This document shows, in pieces, positions 60,071 to 64,000 of a stretch of 64,000 nucleotides of DNA (position 1 is the stretch's first letter; the number at the start of each line of letters is the position of its first letter). The translations under genes were made by a program, and so were the position numbers. The DNA lies in assembly GCA_036337015.1 (NCBI GenBank), contig JAYZEZ010000001.1:52783-116782 (forward strand), given 5' to 3'. The notes under the pieces were generated by a model, which saw nothing but the letters and a program-made list of their open reading frames with translations, was not told where the DNA came from and did not search any database. Origin of the DNA: Casp-alpha2 sp036337015 (GTDB taxonomy: Bacteria > Pseudomonadota > Alphaproteobacteria > Rhodospirillales > Casp-alpha2).

Positions 60071-60206
60071 TGATCGATGATGTCTCGCCTATAAAGTTTA
60101 TTTTATAAAGGCCTTTGTGATTACAAATGTACTAGAAGTGATGAGTGCGGCTTAAATATTAGATTGGGAGTTCTGGCTCAGCCACCCCTACTATGCACAA
60201 CGAATT

Positions 60207-61535
60207 TTATTTAAAAGACTTTTTACTCGCAACCTTCAAGGCGTCGGATAAGATCGAAAGACTTTGATCTAGCTCCTTATCGGTCGTAGTCATTGGCGGA
60301 ACTAAGCGAATAACATTAAGCATCTGGCGTGATCCACGCTTCTGAAAAATTAAGCCTTTGGACTCACAATAGTCAAAAATTATCGACAATGCGGTATTGG
60401 CCGGCACCTTAGTCTTGCGATTTTCAACCAGTTCTATACCGATTAACACACCACGACCGCGAATATCGCCTATCAATTCATACTCCTTAGCAAATTCTTC
60501 GAAAGCCTCTTTGATCCGCTTTTCGATATGACGTGCTCGTTTTGGTAAATCATCGTCAACAACGATATTTATGCTTTCCTCCCCAGCAGCGCAAAGTAGC
60601 GGGTCAGTAGCATGCGAACGGGTTGCAAAGTAACCGTTCTTGGAGGCCCTAGTAGCAATTTCAGTCGATGTGCAAACGGCGCTAATTGGTAACCCGCCTC
60701 CAAAATGTTTGGAAATTGTAATAATATCAGGCATGACGCCTTCATGTTCATAGCCAAACAATTTACCGGTCTTGCCAAGACATGTCTGACTCTCATCAAA
60801 AATCAGCAACATACCGCGCGCCTCCAACTCCTTCTTCAATTTTTTTGAATAGCCCTTTGGGGGAACGATAACACCACCTGCACTGAGAATGGGTTCCGCA
60901 ATCATTGCCGCTGGTTTACCTGTGAAATTAGCATCTGCTAACTCCAAGCTGACATCCAAACATTTAAAAGCACATGAATTAGGCTCAAGGCTAAGCGGAC
61001 AACGATAGCAATAGGGTGCCAAAATAGCAGTTGTAGCCGGTGCGACTACTGCGTGCTTTCGTCTATTCCAGTTGAAAGATAGAGATCGCGTCAGATAAGA
61101 AGTTGAACCGTGCAACCCTGAATGAAAGCCAAGCACGTCAAGACCACCTGTATACTTGCGTGCAAGATCGACCGCAGCTTCAATCGAGTCACTACCCGAT
61201 ACCAGAAATAATGAACGCTGCAGTTTCTTTGGCAGCAACTTGCCCAGACGCTCGTGGAGCTGCAACCGCGGAACGTTCAACATCGTGTTGCTAGAATGCA
61301 TCATCAGTTTCAAAGTTTCAGTAATGCGTTTAACCATTCTAGGATGTTGATGCCCCAGAGCTGCACCCATTTGGCCTGACTGGAAATCGATATATTCCTT
61401 ACCATTAGTATCCGTATATGTACGTCCTTGTGATTTGGCTAGAATTGGCCGTTGTTCGAGCCCGCCCATATAGCTGGCGCCTTCAGCAAAAAACATATAA
61501 TCGGAAACAATTCTCTGAATTCTATTTTTTTTCAT
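60207..61535 (-). CDS. Class III PLP aminotransferase, dialkylglycine-decarboxylase-like
   Basis: A cytoplasmic PLP enzyme of 442 residues. Landmarks: DTNGKEYIDFQSGQMGAALG, LFLVSGSDSIEAAVDLARK, AEPILSAGGVIVPPKGY, LLIFDESQTCLGKTGKLF, the PLP lysine in ITISKHFGGGLPISAV, and RGRGVLIGIELVENR. The QMGAALGH start and SGSDS form resemble 2,2-dialkylglycine decarboxylase. Other class III aminotransferases (GABA, 2-aminoethylphosphonate) are possible. A cysteine group (YCYRCPL, SCAFKC) lies in the middle, as in several relatives. It stands alone on its strand. Confidence 0.83.
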   Translation of the reverse strand: MKKNRIQRIVSDYMFFAEGASYMGGLEQRPILAKSQGRTYTDTNGKEYIDFQSGQMGAALGHQHPRMVKRITETLKLMMHSSNTMLNVPRLQLHERLGKLLPKKLQRSLFLVSGSDSIEAAVDLARKYTGGLDVLGFHSGLHGSTSYLTRSLSFNWNRRKHAVVAPATTAILAPYCYRCPLSLEPNSCAFKCLDVSLELADANFTGKPAAMIAEPILSAGGVIVPPKGYSKKLKKELEARGMLLIFDESQTCLGKTGKLFGYEHEGVMPDIITISKHFGGGLPISAVCTSTEIATRASKNGYFATRSHATDPLLCAAGEESINIVVDDDLPKRARHIEKRIKEAFEEFAKEYELIGDIRGRGVLIGIELVENRKTKVPANTALSIIFDYCESKGLIFQKRGSRQMLNVIRLVPPMTTTDKELDQSLSILSDALKVASKKSFK

Positions 61536-61671
61536 AATTCCACTATAACAGAAGATAAAAATATTACAGAATTAGCATTATGAATCCAGAAGAGTACTTC
61601 TGAGAAGTGATAGCCGTTACATTAGAAGAATCTTATACGAAGACTTGTTTAAAACCAGGGATATTAATTTA

Positions 61672-61956
61672 ATGAAGAACATGCTCACGACTTTTCTCTT
61701 GGCATGCGTTCTCTTTAACGTAACGTCTGCTAATTCATCGGAATTAAAACGAGTACAAGGCAAGCAATCTGAACAATCACCTGAAAAATTGATTGAAGGT
61801 GGTATGAAGATGATTATCGATGCGCTAAACTTAATTCTAAAAACTGTACCTCAGTATGAAGCGCCAAAAATAATGAAAAATGGGGACATCATAATTCGTA
61901 GATCGAAGCCGAAGCCTGATTTAAAAAACAAACTACCAAATCAAAACAAGATATAA
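61672..61956 (+). CDS. Small exported protein of unknown function
   Basis: From ATG 61672 it is 94 residues; TTG 61645 is less likely because the ATG directly precedes the signal peptide (MKNMLTTFLLACVLFNVTSA, about 1-20). The mature part ends with VPQYEAPKIMKNGDIIIRRS. This resembles the conserved tail, APExLPNGDIIIRR, of small alphaproteobacterial periplasmic proteins often misnamed AAA ATPases. It has no catalytic motif. Function unknown. Confidence 0.68.
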   Translation: MKNMLTTFLLACVLFNVTSANSSELKRVQGKQSEQSPEKLIEGGMKMIIDALNLILKTVPQYEAPKIMKNGDIIIRRSKPKPDLKNKLPNQNKI

Positions 61957-61991
61957 ATAACTTTATCTTTAGGTGTGACGATGGTCACAGT

Positions 61992-62855
61992 TTAGTGTGG
62001 TAGTACTATAACAATGATGCCAGCAAACAATAATAACGAGGCCAAGATACGCTGCAACATATCTGCCTCCTTCAGCCAAAATCCACCAATAATTACCGAA
62101 ATTGGTATTGCTGCCTGGCGTACGGAATTCACAACCGCAGCCTCACCTCCACTTTGGTAGGCAAGAAGGATGAGAAGATAAGAACTATAGCAAATTACTC
62201 CGATTTTAATGTAGGGCAAAGGGTTTCTAACCCATGGGTACAAGCTGTGTATGCTCACTCTTTCTCTGCCAAAAAGAGAAAAGAATATTATAAATCCTGG
62301 CAGAGTAAAAACGAAGGTCCAGAAAAAGATCACTGATGGTTCCACCACTTGCACAGCGAAAGAATCGGCGATTGAGTTAACGCCAGATCCAACCAACGCC
62401 ACCAATGCAAAAATCAGGACTTTCGGATTATCTAGGAAGCGGGCACCACGCTTATATTGCAACCAAAATGCCCCTACTAGAACCATACCAATACCGGCAA
62501 GTGCCAACGGCGTGTACCAAACACCTAAGAACAGTGCGCTGACTAGAACTATGAACGCCGGAGAGGAACGTGCAATTGGGTAATAAACGGAGAGATCACC
62601 CAACCGCAACATCGTTACAAGAGAAATCGTGTAGACCAGCTTTGCTGCCGCTGTAATAGCCAAAAGATGCCAAATTTCAGTTATTGCAAAAAAATTAAAT
62701 CCAGCAATCAGTGTATGGGCTCCAGCAAGAAAAAGTAGCATGGTGCCATTGCTAGCGAAGGCGCCTTCTGGGCAAGGATCCTTCTTAATCATAGCATTCC
62801 ACACTGGGTGAAGAATAGCTGATAGTAGGACCATGATGGTTATATTGATTTCCAT
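61992..62855 (-). CDS. EamA/DMT-family transporter
   Basis: An inner-membrane exporter of the drug/metabolite transporter superfamily, with ten membrane helices in two EamA halves (about 1-130 and 145-280). ATG 62855 (MEINITIMVLLSAIL) is chosen over GTG 62870; a GAAGG site is close by. Landmarks: HPVWNAMIKK, YYPIARSSPAFIVLVSALFL and the mirrored VNSVRQAAIPISVIIGGFWL. Substrate unknown; amino acids or metabolites are typical. Confidence 0.88.
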   Translation of the reverse strand: MEINITIMVLLSAILHPVWNAMIKKDPCPEGAFASNGTMLLFLAGAHTLIAGFNFFAITEIWHLLAITAAAKLVYTISLVTMLRLGDLSVYYPIARSSPAFIVLVSALFLGVWYTPLALAGIGMVLVGAFWLQYKRGARFLDNPKVLIFALVALVGSGVNSIADSFAVQVVEPSVIFFWTFVFTLPGFIIFFSLFGRERVSIHSLYPWVRNPLPYIKIGVICYSSYLLILLAYQSGGEAAVVNSVRQAAIPISVIIGGFWLKEADMLQRILASLLLFAGIIVIVLPH

Positions 62856-62994
62856 ACACCTTCTTACCACTTAAATCGCTATAGTTATTAGCTAAGACTT
62901 CTCTCTGTCAGCTACTAAAGCTTGAAAGAAGGTTATTGTTATGCCCGCATCGTAATAGCCAGTGACGAATCTGGCAACACTCCTAAAATTTTCC

Positions 62995-63714
62995 CTAGAA
63001 AACTATCTGCATCGGCAAACCAGCCTTATCCGTCACTCGGGCTTTGGGTAGGTATAAAGCTTTTCCCTCTTTCCATCTACGCGCCGTCCAAAGAGTAGCG
63101 AATGCATCCAAAATATCATCATCAGCAACGTCTTGTTTTAACAACCCTCTTTTTTTCAATTCTTTTCGTGCATTTCCGAAAACGTCTGTTTTGAATGTAT
63201 CATTAACCAGCTTAAGCCTTTCTTCCTTACCTTCTCGCGTCTTTTTGTTATATTCCATTGGTTTATTAGCCCATTTCCAAAACGAAACTTCCGGATGCAC
63301 CTCGATCACTTTATCTAAAAGCATTTTGTTTTTTTGAAGAAGTCCATCCACTTCACGGATCTTTGGAAACAGACAATAGGTTTGAATGGGAATTTTTTTG
63401 CCCAAATATTTTTTTGATTTCCGACATGCCTCATCATAACTTTCAGTTACTAAAGTGGGTCTGATCGGTGATGGGAAAACACTACTACTCCTCGGCCGAC
63501 CTAAACATTTCCGTGCTTCCTTATCGCACTCACGCGCTTTATTTTCTTCTAAGCCAATAGGGATATCTAGTCCTAGGACTTCTGGATAAGGAGCAGATTC
63601 GAGTAAATCCCATGCTCTCTCAACACAATCATAACGAAATTCAAAAGTGTCAATTTTCAACGACACCCGGAACCAACCCTTTTTACATCCGTCTGCACCT
63701 GCAATCCAAACCAT
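62995..63714 (-). CDS. DUF429-family protein (RNase H-like fold)
   Basis: A predicted RNase H-fold nuclease-like protein, 239 residues. Landmarks with acidic sites: GADGCKKGWFRV (about 5-16), VLGLDIPIGLEEN, RPRSSSVFPSPIRPTL, VIEVHPEVSFWKW and DDDILDAFATLWTAR near the end. These give the acidic residues expected for a metal site. No biological role is established for the family. Minus strand, between the EamA gene and the rrn-linked tRNA; start ATG 63714 overlaps no other gene. Confidence 0.88.
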   Translation of the reverse strand: MVWIAGADGCKKGWFRVSLKIDTFEFRYDCVERAWDLLESAPYPEVLGLDIPIGLEENKARECDKEARKCLGRPRSSSVFPSPIRPTLVTESYDEACRKSKKYLGKKIPIQTYCLFPKIREVDGLLQKNKMLLDKVIEVHPEVSFWKWANKPMEYNKKTREGKEERLKLVNDTFKTDVFGNARKELKKRGLLKQDVADDDILDAFATLWTARRWKEGKALYLPKARVTDKAGLPMQIVF

Positions 63715-63776
63715 ATGGAGATAATGCTATTCAAAATTCAAAGTGGCAACACACATTGATGTTTCGAGCTAATATT

Positions 63777-63853
<77 letters not shown>

Positions 63854-63865
63854 CTAAAAATCTTA

Positions 63866-63902
63866 TAAACAAAAGGCGCCCCGGCGATTAGGCTGGTGCG
63901 CC
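63866..63902 (-). terminator. Terminator-like or processing hairpin between 5S rRNA and tRNA-fMet
   Basis: Minus-strand arms GGCGCACCAGC and GCCGGGGCGCC pair with two mismatches around a short loop, followed by TTTTGTTT. It lies between 5S and the tRNA, so it may stop part of the transcripts or mark an RNase cut. Confidence 0.5.
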
Positions 63903-63961
63903 GTTTGTTTAAAAATAAATAGGTTTTTGAAACATCTTAGTTAAAGCTGATCTGCTTGGAA

Positions 63962-64000
63962 GACCTGGCAGCGACCTACTCTCCCACGCCTTAAGACGAA
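63962..64000 (-). rRNA. 5S ribosomal RNA, 3' end (partial)
   Basis: The minus strand reads GGCGTGGGAGAGTAGGTCGC then TGCCAGG, the conserved 3' end of bacterial 5S rRNA. The gene continues past the right edge. The exact 3' end is estimated. Confidence 0.92.

Overview
The window looks like one chromosomal segment of an AT-rich, free-living (probably marine) alphaproteobacterium of the Rhodospirillales type. The evidence is the gene order pcm-tolC-popZ-valS, a DUF2497/PopZ protein, an RpoH sigma factor, an rrn operon ending in 5S rRNA then initiator tRNA, and a near-complete hopanoid locus. I see no insertion sequence, prophage, integrase or CRISPR array. Genus and species cannot be read from the sequence.

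Layout. Positions 1-3715 hold the envelope and housekeeping group valS (5' part only), popZ, tolC and pcm, all on the minus strand. At 3918-4073 are tRNA-Cys and tRNA-Asn. From 4183 to 11787 lies a signalling and motility block: a coiled-coil protein with an exact internal duplication, a GAF-GAF-PAS adenylate cyclase, a convergent CHASE2 adenylate cyclase, and motA-motB. Next come a SAM-hydroxide adenosyltransferase family gene and rpoH.

The core is 13933-34053, about 20 kb devoted to hopanoids and outer-membrane lipid handling. It contains mlaA, two tandem mlaC-like genes, hpnN and hpnA, ispH-hpnH, and the run hpnM-hpnC-hpnB-hpnD-hpnE-shc-hpnG. Embedded in it is an uncharacterised-looking lipid head-group module: three CDP-alcohol phosphatidyltransferases (one lacking the fourth catalytic-motif aspartate), a CTP-transferase-like nucleotidyltransferase and a PhyH-type 2-oxoglutarate dioxygenase. 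IspH supplies isoprenoid precursors, HpnC/D/E make squalene, Shc cyclises it, HpnH/HpnG extend the side chain, and HpnN/HpnM/Mla-like proteins probably move lipids to the outer membrane.

From 34238 to 39596 are two metabolic modules: a hydroxyacid-oxoacid transhydrogenase with a D-2-hydroxyglutarate-dehydrogenase-like flavoprotein, and a sulfolactate module (Ldh-family dehydrogenase plus SuyB and SuyA). At 39671-44134 a 1487-residue secreted protein joins FecR-like, Ala-rich, collagen-like, choice-of-anchor-L and RTX regions.

The remainder is mixed. It includes CIA30, TspO and a conserved unknown; MetY; a PLD-like orphan; pseudoazurin; DUF2237; a flavocytochrome c sulfide dehydrogenase pair; a TPR-sulfotransferase; a VOC / TAT-subunit / GMC dehydrogenase operon; two very small membrane proteins; a cytochrome c'; an SGNH protein; a bacterial voltage-gated sodium channel with filter TLESWSM; YciB; a class III aminotransferase; an EamA transporter; and DUF429. 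The window ends in initiator tRNA-Met and the 3' end of 5S rRNA on the minus strand.
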